A stretch of 64,000 bases of DNA from Solirubrobacter phytolaccae (GTDB taxonomy: Bacteria > Actinomycetota > Thermoleophilia > Solirubrobacterales > Solirubrobacteraceae). The notes under the pieces were generated by a model. That model was not told where the DNA came from, ran no database searches, and saw nothing but the letters and a program-made list of their open reading frames with translations. Below are positions 37,569-47,200 of the stretch, piece by piece; positions within the stretch are counted from its first letter, which is position 1, and every line of letters starts with the position of its first letter. The position numbers and the translations under genes are program-made. The stretch lies in contig NZ_JAPDDP010000007.1 in NCBI RefSeq assembly GCF_027587195.1, positions 1 through 64,000 of the forward strand, given 5' to 3'.

Positions 37569-38623
37569 GTTCCGACGCTCTGGGACGCGGTCCGGCGCGC
37601 CGTCGACGACGGCGCTCCGCGCGGGCCGTCCTCCTGACGGGCTCAGCGGCTCCGGCCGACGACGAGCACGACCCCCAGCGGCACTCCGGTGCCGGCCGGA
37701 TCGACGTGCTGAGGATGCGGCCGATGACGCTTCCTGAACGTCTCGGCCTGGAGCCCACGGTCAGCCTGCGCGCGCTCCTGCGTGGTGACGACGCGGAGGT
37801 GGGTGGCACGAGCGAGCTCGGCCTCTCGGACTACGCCGACGAGATCGTCCGGTCGGGGTTCCCGGGCGTCCGCGCGTTGTCGGGACGATCGCGGCGGGTG
37901 CGCCTGGACGGCTACCTCAGCCGCATCGTCGACCGCGACTTCGCCGACGAGCTGGGCCAGCCGGTACGCCGCCCCGACACGCTGCGCAGGTGGATGGTGG
38001 CCTATGCGGCCGCGACCTCGACCGTGACGAGCCTGGAGAAGATCCGCAACGCCGCGACGCACAACGAGGCGACACCCGCCAAGACCACCGCGCTGGCCTA
38101 CCGGGACGCGCTCGTGCGGCTGTTCATCCTCGATCCGGTCGACGGCTGGCTGCCCACCGGCAGTCAGCTCAAGCGACTCACGCAGAGCCCGAAGCATCAC
38201 CTCGCCGACCCGGCGTTGGCCGCCGCGCTGCTCGGCGTCACCGAGGACACGCTTCTCGAAGGGAAGGGCGGCCTGGCCACGATCCCACGCGACGGGAGCT
38301 TCCTCGGGGCGTTGTTCGAGTCCCTGGCCACCCTGTCGATCCGCGTGTTCGCCCAGGTCGCCGAGGCGCAGGTCCGGCACCTGCGCACGCGCAGCGGCGA
38401 CCGGGAGGTCGATCTCATCGTGCAAGGGCGCGCCGGTGAGGTCGTCGGCGTCGAGGTCAAGCTCTCGGCCACCGTCGACGACGACGATGTCCGGCATCTG
38501 CGCTGGCTCCGCCGCGAGCTCGAGGACGACCTGCGCGCGGCGATCGTCATCACCACCGGTCCGCACGCCTATCGCCGGGCCGATGGGATCCACGTGGTGC
38601 CGCTCGCGTTGCTCGGACCGTAG
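37569..38623 (+). pseudogene. 5'-truncated, frameshifted AAA ATPase with DUF4143/nuclease-like domain
   Basis: The main frame (from about 37614) starts mid-domain at AVLLTGSAAP, HSGAGRIDVLRMRPMTLPER, and continues through a DUF4143 domain (YADEIVRSGFPGVRALSGRS). It ends with a PD-(D/E)XK-like strand pair, REVDLIVQ then GVEVKLS. Upstream, one frame over, VPTLWDAVRRAVDDGAPRG is the missing family sequence that should precede LLTGSA, so a frameshift separates them near 37622. The P-loop and first ~60 residues of the ATPase are absent. It is therefore a decayed gene; the C-terminal ~330 codons remain open. Confidence 0.75.
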
Positions 38624-38631
38624 TCCGGCGT

Positions 38632-38662
38632 CGCTCGCAGGCCCACTCACAGGCTGCGAGCG
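38632..38662. repeat. Inverted repeat before the efflux MFS gene
   Basis: CGCTCGCAG (38632-38640) and CTGCGAGCG (38654-38662) pair with a 13-base spacer. It could terminate the upstream pseudogene or act as an operator for the MFS gene at 38716. Confidence 0.45.
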
Positions 38663-38715
38663 CGGTGTGAGCGGCGTGTGCCCGTGCTGCGAGCGGTCGC
38701 GCCGATGGTGGTCCC

Positions 38716-40179
38716 ATGACCGCTCCCGCCCTGACCGAATCGACCTCGCGCACGTACACCTCGCTGCGCGCGGCCTGGATCCCACTCGCCGCCCTCTGCC
38801 TGGCGTTCTTCGTCGAGATGGTCGACAACACGCTGTTGTCGATCGCCCTGCCCACGATCGGCCGGGACCTCGGCAGCGGTACGACCGCGCTGCAGTGGGT
38901 CACCGGCGCGTATTCACTGACGTTCGGCGGGCTGCTGCTCACCGCGGGATCGATCGCGGACCGGCTCGGACGCCGGCGCGTACTTCTCGTCGGGCTCGCC
39001 GTGTTCGGCACGCTCAGCCTGAGCGTCGTGTTCGTCACCACGAGCGGTGAGCTGATCGCGTTGCGCGCGGCACTCGGCATCGCGGCCGCGGCCATGGCGC
39101 CGATCACCAACTCGCTCGTGTTCCGGCTGTTCGACGACAAGGCGCTGCGCATGCGCGCGATGACCGTGATGATCGTGGTCGGCATGTCCGGGTTCATCCT
39201 CGGCCCGCTGCTCGGCGGCACCGCGCTCGCCCATGTCCGCTGGGAGTGGCTGCTGGTCGTCAACGCCCCGATCGCGCTGATCGCCGCCATCGGCGTCCGG
39301 CTCGGCGTCGCCGCCGACCGCAAGGAGGACCTCACGAACGACCGGCTGGACCTGCCGGGCGCGCTGCTCAGCGTCACCGCGATCGGGCTGGCCTGCTTCT
39401 CGCTGACCAGCGGCGTCGAGCACGGCTGGCTGTCCGCGCTCACGCTCGGCTCGATCCTCGGCGCCGTCGCGGCCGCGGTCGCCTTCGTGCGCCATGAGCG
39501 CCGCACCGCGTCGCCGATGCTCGACCTCAAGCTCTTCTCGAACGGCACCGTCCGCGGCGCCACCATCGCGCAGATGGGGACGTCGATCGCGATGGCCAGC
39601 GTGATGTTCGGGCTGATCCTGCACTTCCAGTACGCCTACGGCTGGAGCCCGGTCAAGGCCGGCCTGGCGAACCTCCCGATCATCGTCACCATGCTCGTCG
39701 CGACGCCGCTGTCCGAGGGCCTCGCCAAGCGCTACGGCCACCGGATCGCCTGCGTGATCGGCGCCGGGTTCCTCGCCGGCGGGCTGGCCGGCCTCTCGCT
39801 GGGCGTCGCCCACGGCTACCTGCCGATCGCGATCTCGATGGTGCTGATGACGATCGGCCTGCGCACGGTCATGACCATCTGCGCCGTGGCGCTGGTCGAC
39901 GCGATGCCGGCCAACCGCACGTCGATCGGCGCGGCGCTCAACGACACCGCGCAGGAGGTCGGCACGAGCATCGGGACCGCCGTGGTCGGCACGCTGATCG
40001 CCGTGCTGGTCACGACCCAGCTGCCGGTCGGCACGTGGAGCTCCGCGCTCGTGGACTCGTTCTTCCACGGCGAGCAGATCACCTACGGCGTGCTGGCGAT
40101 CGTCGTCGGCGTCGTGGCCGGCTTCGGCGCCCTCACGCTGACCGACTCGCGCACGGTCGAGGAGCCGGTCCCCGCTTAG
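38716..40179 (+). CDS. DHA2-family MFS drug transporter
   Basis: A 487-residue 14-helix EmrB/QacA-type proton-coupled exporter. Motif A is GSIADRLGRRRVLLVGLAVF, motif C region GFILGPLLGG, with FFVEMVDNTLLSIALPTIGR in helix 1. Complete and ends normally after helix 14, in contrast to the fused MFS protein at 502. A VOC-protein gene follows closely. Confidence 0.93.
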   Translation: MTAPALTESTSRTYTSLRAAWIPLAALCLAFFVEMVDNTLLSIALPTIGRDLGSGTTALQWVTGAYSLTFGGLLLTAGSIADRLGRRRVLLVGLAVFGTLSLSVVFVTTSGELIALRAALGIAAAAMAPITNSLVFRLFDDKALRMRAMTVMIVVGMSGFILGPLLGGTALAHVRWEWLLVVNAPIALIAAIGVRLGVAADRKEDLTNDRLDLPGALLSVTAIGLACFSLTSGVEHGWLSALTLGSILGAVAAAVAFVRHERRTASPMLDLKLFSNGTVRGATIAQMGTSIAMASVMFGLILHFQYAYGWSPVKAGLANLPIIVTMLVATPLSEGLAKRYGHRIACVIGAGFLAGGLAGLSLGVAHGYLPIAISMVLMTIGLRTVMTICAVALVDAMPANRTSIGAALNDTAQEVGTSIGTAVVGTLIAVLVTTQLPVGTWSSALVDSFFHGEQITYGVLAIVVGVVAGFGALTLTDSRTVEEPVPA

Positions 40180-40216
40180 GATGTCGAGAACCGCGGACCC
40201 GTTCCGTCCCTTGGAC

Positions 40217-40657
40217 ATGACGCTTCTACGAATGGACAACACGCTCATCGTGGTCGAGGACCTCGCGGCCGCCAAGGCGTTCTTCATCGAGCTCGGCATG
40301 GTGCTGGAGGGCGAGACGACGGTCGAGGGGCCGTGGGCGGGCAAGGTCATCGGGCTCGAGGACGTCCGCGCCGACATCGCGATGCTGCGGACCCCGGACG
40401 GCCACGGGCGGGTGGAGCTGTCGCAGTTCCACACGCCGAAGGCGGTCAAGTCCGAGCCCGAGCACGCGCCGTCGAACACGCTGGGCCTGCGCCGGATCAT
40501 GTTCGCGGTCAAAGACCTCGACGACGTCGTCGAGCGTCTCCGTCGCCACGGCGGCGAGCTGGTCGGCGAGATCGCGCAGTACGAGGACAGCTACCGGCTC
40601 TGCTTCCTCCGTGGCCCCGAGGGCATCGTCCTCGGGCTGGCCGAGTCGCTCAGCTGA
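40217..40657 (+). CDS. VOC-family protein
   Basis: A 146-residue glyoxalase/bleomycin-resistance-fold protein: MTLLRMDNTLIVVEDLAAAK, FHTPKAVKSEPEHAPSNTLG, RRIMFAVKDLDDVVERLRRH and FLRGPEGIVLGLAESL with the conserved Glu. ATG 40217 is preferred; ATG 40181, directly after the MFS stop, would add 12 residues. The position behind an efflux gene is compatible with a resistance or detoxification role, unproven. Confidence 0.86.
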   Translation: MTLLRMDNTLIVVEDLAAAKAFFIELGMVLEGETTVEGPWAGKVIGLEDVRADIAMLRTPDGHGRVELSQFHTPKAVKSEPEHAPSNTLGLRRIMFAVKDLDDVVERLRRHGGELVGEIAQYEDSYRLCFLRGPEGIVLGLAESLS

Positions 40658-41399
40658 GCCACAGCCGGACGGCAAGCGCCACGCCCAGCGCGACGATCAA
40701 CAGGCGCAGCACGCGGGTCGGCATCCGCCGGGCGATCCGCGGGCCGAGGTTGGCGCCGGCCGCCATGCCGACCGCGAGCGCCGCGACGGAGGACCAGGCC
40801 ACCGCGGTGGACAGCACGAGCACCGTGGCCGAGGCGACCGACGACGCGCCGATCAGCATGTTCTTCAGCGCGTTCGCGGTCGCGAGCCGGCGGTCGACGA
40901 GCACCAGCATCAGCGTCAGGGTCATCACGCCCGCGCCGGCGCCGAAGTAGCCGTTGTAGAGCGAGACGGCGAGCACTGGGAGCACGAGGGCCGCGGCGGT
41001 CGCTCGACGGTCCCGGCGCTCCCGCCAGGCGGTCATCCGGGGCTCGAGCAGCAGCGCTAGGGCGCCGGCCAGCACCAGCCACGGCACGATCCGATCGAAC
41101 GCGTCGGACGGGGTCACGAGCAGCAGCACGGCGCCCGCGCCTCCCGCCACCGCGGCGACCGCGCACCAGCGCGCCACCCAACCGGCGCGGCCCTCGAGCT
41201 CCGGCCGGGAGGCGAGCGCCGAGCCGGGCCAGCAGGCGACGAGCGCGACGTTGTTCGCGACGGTCGCGTCCAGCGCCGGCAGGCCGAGGGCCAGCAGGGC
41301 GGGATAGGAGACCAGCGACGTGATCCCGCCCGCGCTGCCGACGAGCCCCGCGACCAGGCCGGCAAGGACCAAGAGCGCGCTCTGGAGGGGGTGGGACAT
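40650..41399 (-). CDS. TauE/SafE-family sulfite/anion exporter-like membrane protein
   Basis: A 249-residue membrane protein with about eight helices: LLVLAGLVAGLVGSAGGITS with the family's GxGGG-like start, VSYPALLALGLPALDATVANN, and the second repeat VSLYNGYFGAGAGVMTLTLM. ATG 41399 follows GAAGGAGCC. Known members export sulfite or sulfoacetate; here the substrate is open. Confidence 0.88.
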   Translation of the reverse strand: MSHPLQSALLVLAGLVAGLVGSAGGITSLVSYPALLALGLPALDATVANNVALVACWPGSALASRPELEGRAGWVARWCAVAAVAGGAGAVLLLVTPSDAFDRIVPWLVLAGALALLLEPRMTAWRERRDRRATAAALVLPVLAVSLYNGYFGAGAGVMTLTLMLVLVDRRLATANALKNMLIGASSVASATVLVLSTAVAWSSVAALAVGMAAGANLGPRIARRMPTRVLRLLIVALGVALAVRLWLS

Positions 41400-41588
41400 G
41401 AAGGCTCCTTCCGTCGCCCGCACGCGGCGGGCAGGGGTAATAGAAGCCCTCGGGGTTTTTATCCCGTGAGGTGTGGGGCCAAATCAGCCGGCCCTGGCGC
41501 CGCTCGGTCCAGGCCGCCAGATCCTCATTTTCCTTGGCCTCTCGGCACGGACCCGGCGCGGAACCCTAGGCGCAACCACTAGCTGGAA

Positions 41589-42770
41589 TCAGCCTACCGT
41601 CGCCGGCAGGCGGAAGCGCACGCGCGTGCCGACCGCGGCGTCCTCGAGCCAGATCGAGCCGCCATGGGCCTCGACGATCGCGCGCGAGATCGCCAGGCCG
41701 AGCCCGGCGCCCGGGGCCTGGCGAGCGGCGTCGCCGCGGAAGAACGGCTCGAAGATGCGGTCGCGCTGGGAGGCGGCGATGCCCGCGCCGGTGTCGGCGA
41801 CCTCGATCTCCACGCCGTCCACACCGTCCTCGACCTGGACGGTCACGCTGCCGTCGGGCGGGGTGTGGTGGATCGCGTTCTGGATCAGGTTGAACAGGAC
41901 GCGGCTGAGCTGCTCGCGGTTGCCGTGGGACCAGACGGTGGACCCGTTGACGTCGGCGCGCACCGTGACCGAGCCGGCGTCCGCGGCGGGGCGCATCGCG
42001 TCGACGGCGTCGTGGACGAGCTCGGTGACGACGAGGCGCTCCGTGGTCCACTCGAGCTCCTTCGCCTCCAGCCGCGTGAGGTCGAACAGGTCGTCGATCA
42101 GCGCGGCGACCTGCCGCACGTGGGTGTTCATGCGGCTGGCGTACTCGCGGCGCTTGGCCTCGTCGACGATCGAGTCGTCGATCGCGGCGGCGAGCAGGCC
42201 GAGCGAGGTGATCGGCGTGCGCAGGTCGTGCGAGACCGCCGCGAACAGCTCACGGCGCATGCGCTCCTCGCGCTCCAGGCGCACGATCATCTCGTCGACC
42301 TCGTGGCCGAGCCGCGCGATCTCGTCGTCGCCGCGCGCCGCGACGCGCACGTCCCGGCGGCCCTCGCCGACAGCGGCGAGCGTGACCCGCACCGCGTCGA
42401 GGTCGGCGAACGCGCGCGCGGCGACCCGGCCCGCCACCCACAGCACGAGCACTCCGGCGTAGATCGCCAGCAGCACGGTCATCAGGCCGTCGTGGTTGGA
42501 CAGGAACATCTGCGAGATGAACAACGCGACGCCCGCCGTGAGGGCCACGACGCCGAGCGCCGCGACCAGCGCGAACTGGCGCCGCAGCCCGCCCGGCCGG
42601 CGGCGGACGATCCACTCCCCGACCAGCACCGTGGCGATCGCGAGCGGCGCGACGATCTGCACCGTCACCCAGGCGGCGTGCGCGCCGTAACACACCCAGA
42701 CGACGCCCGGGATCGCGGCGGACAGCGCGGCCGCGAGCGCTAGGCCGCGAAGCGGTAGCCGACGCCCCAT
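41589..42770 (-). CDS. Sensor histidine kinase
   Basis: A 393-residue membrane kinase. Residues ~8-135 hold four helices, followed by a HAMP-like linker (RVTLAAVGEGRRDVRVAARG), the HisKA helix with phospho-acceptor His181 in AAVSHDLRTP, and HATPase boxes N (LFNLIQNAIHHTPP), G1 (EVADTGAGI) and G2 (GAGLGLAISRAIVEAHGG). ATG 42770 overlaps the response-regulator gene by 31 bases, so the two are coupled. No extracellular sensor domain, so the signal is probably membrane-derived. Confidence 0.93.
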   Translation of the reverse strand: MGRRLPLRGLALAAALSAAIPGVVWVCYGAHAAWVTVQIVAPLAIATVLVGEWIVRRRPGGLRRQFALVAALGVVALTAGVALFISQMFLSNHDGLMTVLLAIYAGVLVLWVAGRVAARAFADLDAVRVTLAAVGEGRRDVRVAARGDDEIARLGHEVDEMIVRLEREERMRRELFAAVSHDLRTPITSLGLLAAAIDDSIVDEAKRREYASRMNTHVRQVAALIDDLFDLTRLEAKELEWTTERLVVTELVHDAVDAMRPAADAGSVTVRADVNGSTVWSHGNREQLSRVLFNLIQNAIHHTPPDGSVTVQVEDGVDGVEIEVADTGAGIAASQRDRIFEPFFRGDAARQAPGAGLGLAISRAIVEAHGGSIWLEDAAVGTRVRFRLPATVG

Positions 42771-43441
42771 ACCGTCTCGATCCAGTGCGGCTGCTCCGGG
42801 TCCGGCTCGAGCTTGGCCCGCAGCCGCCGGATGTGCACGGTCACCGTGGAGGTGTCCGAGTAGAACGCGTACTGCCACACATGGTCCATCAGCTCCTCGC
42901 GCGTGAACGCGCGGCCCGGATGGCGGGCGAGGAACAGCAGCAGGTCGAACTCGCGCGAGGTCAGCGCGATCTCGCGGGCGCCGCAGCGCACCCGGCGCGC
43001 CGTCGGGTCGATCTCGAGCGCGCCGAAGGTGAGCACCGGCTCGTCCGCGCGCACCGTGTCGATCCGACGCAGCACCGCGTCGACGCGCGCCACCAGCTCG
43101 TTGGGCGAGAACGGCTTGACGACGTAGTCGTCGGCGCCGAGGCGCAGGCCGGTCACGCGGTCGGACTCCCCGCCCTTGGCCGTGAGCAGGATGATCGCGC
43201 TGCTGCGATCCGGGCGCTCGCGGATCCGGCGCATGACCTCCAGGCCGTCGGTGCCGGGCAGCATCAGGTCCAGAACGATCAGGTCGGGTGAACGTTCCGC
43301 GACGGCCGCGAGGGCCGCGTCACCGTCGCTCGCGACGCGGGTCTCGTAGCCCGCCCGTTGCAGGTACGCCGAGACGACCTCGCCGATCGTCGGCTCGTCG
43401 TCGACGACCAGGATGGAACCGCGCACGTGCACTCGATCCAT
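42740..43441 (-). CDS. OmpR-family response regulator
   Basis: A 233-residue regulator: receiver domain with acidic pocket VVDDEP, phospho-acceptor Asp58 (IVLDLMLPG) and Lys in VVKPFSPNEL; then a winged-helix DNA-binding domain (REFDLLLFLARHPGRAFTRE, VTVHIRRLRAKLEPDP, WGVGYRF). It acts with the downstream kinase. Divergent from the ECF sigma-factor gene by 71 bases. Confidence 0.95.
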   Translation of the reverse strand: MDRVHVRGSILVVDDEPTIGEVVSAYLQRAGYETRVASDGDAALAAVAERSPDLIVLDLMLPGTDGLEVMRRIRERPDRSSAIILLTAKGGESDRVTGLRLGADDYVVKPFSPNELVARVDAVLRRIDTVRADEPVLTFGALEIDPTARRVRCGAREIALTSREFDLLLFLARHPGRAFTREELMDHVWQYAFYSDTSTVTVHIRRLRAKLEPDPEQPHWIETVWGVGYRFAA

Positions 43442-43512
43442 TCTCCCATCGCGCAGCGGGTCCAGGAGCGAGTTCAGAGAATGTTCACCAGGGTCGGGGC
43501 TACGGTCGCCGC

Positions 43513-44037
43513 GTGCTCACGGACGACGAGTTGCTCAGCCGCATCGCCGACCGCGACGAGCGCGCCTTCGCCCTGCTCTATGAACGCCACATCCACGCGG
43601 CGCGGACGACCGCGCGGCGTGCGTGCCGAGAGCTCGCGGACGACGCGCTCCAGGAGGCGTTCTTCGCGCTCTGGCGTGACGCCGGCAGCTTTCGCGCGCG
43701 GCCCGGCGGCGCCGCCGGCTTCCTGCACACGATCGTGCGCAACCGGGCCGTCGACCTGCGGCGCCAGGCAGACGTCCGCGAACGCCGCTTCGTCCACGCC
43801 GAGGACACCGGGGTCGAGTTGCGCTCGCCCGAGGGAGCGGTCCTCGCGCGCGAGGAGCACGCACGGCTGCGCGCCGCGGTCACCGGGCTGCCCGGCCCCC
43901 AGCGCGAGGTGATCCTCCTGGCGTACGCGGGTGGGCTGACGCAGCCCGAGATCGCCGCACGCCAGTCCGTCGCGCTCGGCACCGTGAAGGGCCGGAGCCG
44001 GCTGGCGTTGCGCCGGCTCGCCGCCGCGATGGGCTGA
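43513..44037 (+). CDS. ECF-type RNA polymerase sigma factor
   Basis: A 174-residue sigma-70 family ECF protein. Region 2: LYERHIHAARTTARRACREL, DDALQEAFFALWRDAGSFR; region 4: LPGPQREVILLAYAGGLTQP, EIAARQSVALGTVKGRSRLA. GTG 43513 was chosen as the first start before region 2. No anti-sigma gene follows. The next gene, 217 bases on, is the giant secreted protein, whose operon is a candidate regulon member. Confidence 0.93.
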   Translation: MLTDDELLSRIADRDERAFALLYERHIHAARTTARRACRELADDALQEAFFALWRDAGSFRARPGGAAGFLHTIVRNRAVDLRRQADVRERRFVHAEDTGVELRSPEGAVLAREEHARLRAAVTGLPGPQREVILLAYAGGLTQPEIAARQSVALGTVKGRSRLALRRLAAAMG

Positions 44038-44216
44038 CTGGGTGATGTTTGGGGGCCTTGTGCTGGCGTTCGGGACTAAAGAGCGACCTACTCGTCCGTA
44101 GGTACCGTCACTTGTAACCGGTTCCACGACAGAAGCTTGCGCTCCTTCAGTCCATTCGCATAGAGTTCCGTCTGGTAGCTAGCGAAACGTCCAAGGTTCG
44201 CCAGTTCGGACACGGA

Positions 44217-44236
44217 TGCCGACTGAGGGGTCGGCA
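44217..44236 (+). promoter_or_regulatory. Hairpin in the leader of the giant-protein operon
   Basis: TGCCGAC (44217-44223) and GTCGGCA (44230-44236) pair around TGAGGG, seven bases before the strong ribosome-binding site GAGAGGAGAGGG (44243-44254). It could modulate translation start. The rest of 44038-44254 holds no gene. Confidence 0.4.
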
Positions 44237-44254
44237 CCCATTGAGAGGAGAGGG

Positions 44255-47200
44255 ATGAAACACCGGAGGGTGTGGAAGGCCGTCGCGGCCGCGCTGACGG
44301 CGAGCGCGCTGCTGGCACCAGGGTCCGCGCAGGCACAGCGGGCACCGTCCATGGGTGAAGGCGCCCCCGTGGGCCAGAGTGGCATCCAGCTTTACAACTT
44401 CAGGGACTACCTCAGCAGTGGTTCCGGCGAGATCGTGTGCCCGGCGTCGCCGGCGCCCGCCACGCCCTACTGCACGCCGACGCTGCCGGCCAACAACGTG
44501 CTGGCGCGCATGGAGCGGCTGTTCGCGTTCCTGAAGGCGAACGACATCAAGAACGTCGAGCTGTACGGGTACCCGGGAAATCCGTTCCCGAGCGACTCGA
44601 GCCCGCAGGGGAACCTGCAGGGCAGCATGGATCTGCGGGCGCTGGGCGACAAGTACGGGATCCGCTTCCCGGGTCGTCACGGCAGCCTGAACGAGAGCCG
44701 CTGGGACGCCGAGATCGCGCACGCGAAGATCCTCGGCCAGGACCACCTCGGCGAGGGCAGCTCCGGTGGCGCCGGTGGTCTGGGCAGCTACAACCAGACG
44801 CTCACGACCGCGACGCAGCTCAACAAGCTGGGCAAGCGCTCGGTTGAAGCCGGCGTCGGCCCCGCGTACTTCCACAACCACGCGGGCGAGTTCTCCACGC
44901 GGTTCGTCGACACCAGCGGTGACGGCCGGAACAAGAGCGCGTGGGAGATCGTCATGGAGCGCACCGACCCGCGCTGGGTCGTCGCGCAGATCGACATCGG
45001 CTGGGCCGTCTGCGGCGCTTCAGGCCACGCGACCCCGGTCGATCCGGGCGTCGGTGCCACGTACGTCGACCAGATGATCCAGAAGTTCGGTCGCCGCGTG
45101 ATCTCGTTCCACGTCAAGGACATGGCGGCCGGCGGCATCAGCCCGAGCTGCGGTGACAACGATCAGCGCGTGCTCGGCCAGGGCGCGATCAACTTCGCGC
45201 CGCTGTTCTCGTCCGGCAAGAACAAGACGCGCTACTACTTCTCCGAGCGCGACCCGGTCGGGCTGGGCGGGCCGACGAACTTCAACCCGTTCACCAACGC
45301 CGGTGATGGCGCGAAGGCGCTGCGCGCCGATCCCAAGCCGTCGCTGAAGGCCAGCCCCAAGCTCTTCCCGTCGGTGCCCAAGGGCACGCCGGCGTCCGCC
45401 AACCAGGCGCCGATCAAGGTGACCAACGACGGCGACGCGCCGCTCGTGATCGCCTCCGGGGCCAACGCGATCAAGATCGAGGCCGACGACGCCGACGGTG
45501 GCGCCACCACGGCCGGTGACTTCGCGGTGGTCAGCGACGACTGCGCCGGCAAGACGCTCGCCCCGAACGCGACCTGCACGGTCAACGTCGGCTTCAAGCC
45601 GACCCGCAGCAACTACACGTCGGTCGCCCGCCTGGTGATCGACTCCAACAGCGACGACGCCGTCGAGCGCGTGCTGATCGCCGGCGCGCAGGTGCCGCCG
45701 AAGGTGCTCGTGTTCCGCGGCGCCACCGACGCGACCAACACGGCCGGCGTCGACGCGCTCAAGGCGCTCGGCACCGCGAACGACTTCCTGGTCGAGGACA
45801 CCGCGAACGCGACCGCGTTCACCACGACGAACCTCGCGAACTACCGCGCGGTCGTCTTCCTCGACAACAAGGGCGACCTGCTCAACGCGGGGCAGGAGAC
45901 CGCGCTGCAGAGCTACATCCAGGGTGGCGGCGGCTTCGTCGGCATCGGCGGCGCGGCCGAGGCCGAGACCGCCAACACCTTCATCACCGGCCTGATCGGC
46001 GCGCGTCCCGACGGCGCGAGCCCGACGACGGCCAGCGACCAGGTGCTCGTCGCCGGCGACCGGGTGCATCCCGCGTCGCGCGATTTGCCGCTCCAGTCGA
46101 CGGTCAACGACATCTGGTACCGCTGGACCACGCGTCCGACCGGCCAGGTGCACACGCTCGCGCGCTACCGCGCTCCGGGCGCGGCGGCCGGCGACGGCAC
46201 GACGACCGGCGGCACGGACTGGCCGATCGCCTGGTGCCGTGACTACCAGGGCGGCCGCTCCGTCTACACCGGCCTCGGCCGGACCGCGGCCGCGTACGGC
46301 CAGGACAACCTGAAGAAGCACCTGCTGGGCGCGATCCAGTGGGCCGGCGGCCTCGTCCGCGGCGGCTGCAAGGCCACGATCCTGTCCAACTACTCGACCG
46401 ACCGGGTCGTCAACGCCGCCAGCGGCAATCTGAACAACACCGGCGAGTCGCACGGCGTCGCCCCGGCCTCCAACGGCTGGGTGTTCTACATCGGCCGCGC
46501 GGACTGCCGCACGGACGCCGAGCGCGGCGCGATGATCGGCCAGGCCTCGAGCCCGAAGATCCTCGACTTCGCCAACCGCAACGTCGGCGTGGGCTGCGGC
46601 ACAGTCCACATCTTCGACCCGAAGGCCGCCAACGGCACCGTCAACAGCGGTGTCACCAAGGCCGGCGTGATCCCGGTCTACGGCGACCGTGGCTCAGGAG
46701 ACGAGGTCAACGGCAAGATCGAGACCGGTCTGCTCGGCGTCGTGCCGTCCCCGGACTTCGCGACGACCGGCCACATCTACCTGCAGTACTACCCGACGTT
46801 CAACCCGGACAACCCGGTGCTCCCGGGCCTGGCCGACGGTGACGCGCGCCGCGTCACGAAGATCTCCCAGGCGCGCGTCTCGCGCTTCACGATCGACCTC
46901 GCGACCAAGCAGCTCAAGCTGAACTCCGAGGTCCCGATCTTCAAGTACGACGCGCAGGTCTACAGCTGCTGCCACCGCGGCGGCGGCATGGCCTTCGACT
47001 CGCAGGGCAACCTGTACGTCACGACCGGCGACTCGAACTCGTCGCAGAGCACGAACGGCTACTCGGGCAACTTCCAGCCCCTGCGCTGCCCGGTCGGCCC
47101 CGCGAACGAGGTCTCCAACAACCACTGCGGCACGGCGAACTTCTCCTACCGCGACGCGCGCCGCACGGCGGGCAACACCAACGACTACAACGGCAAGATG

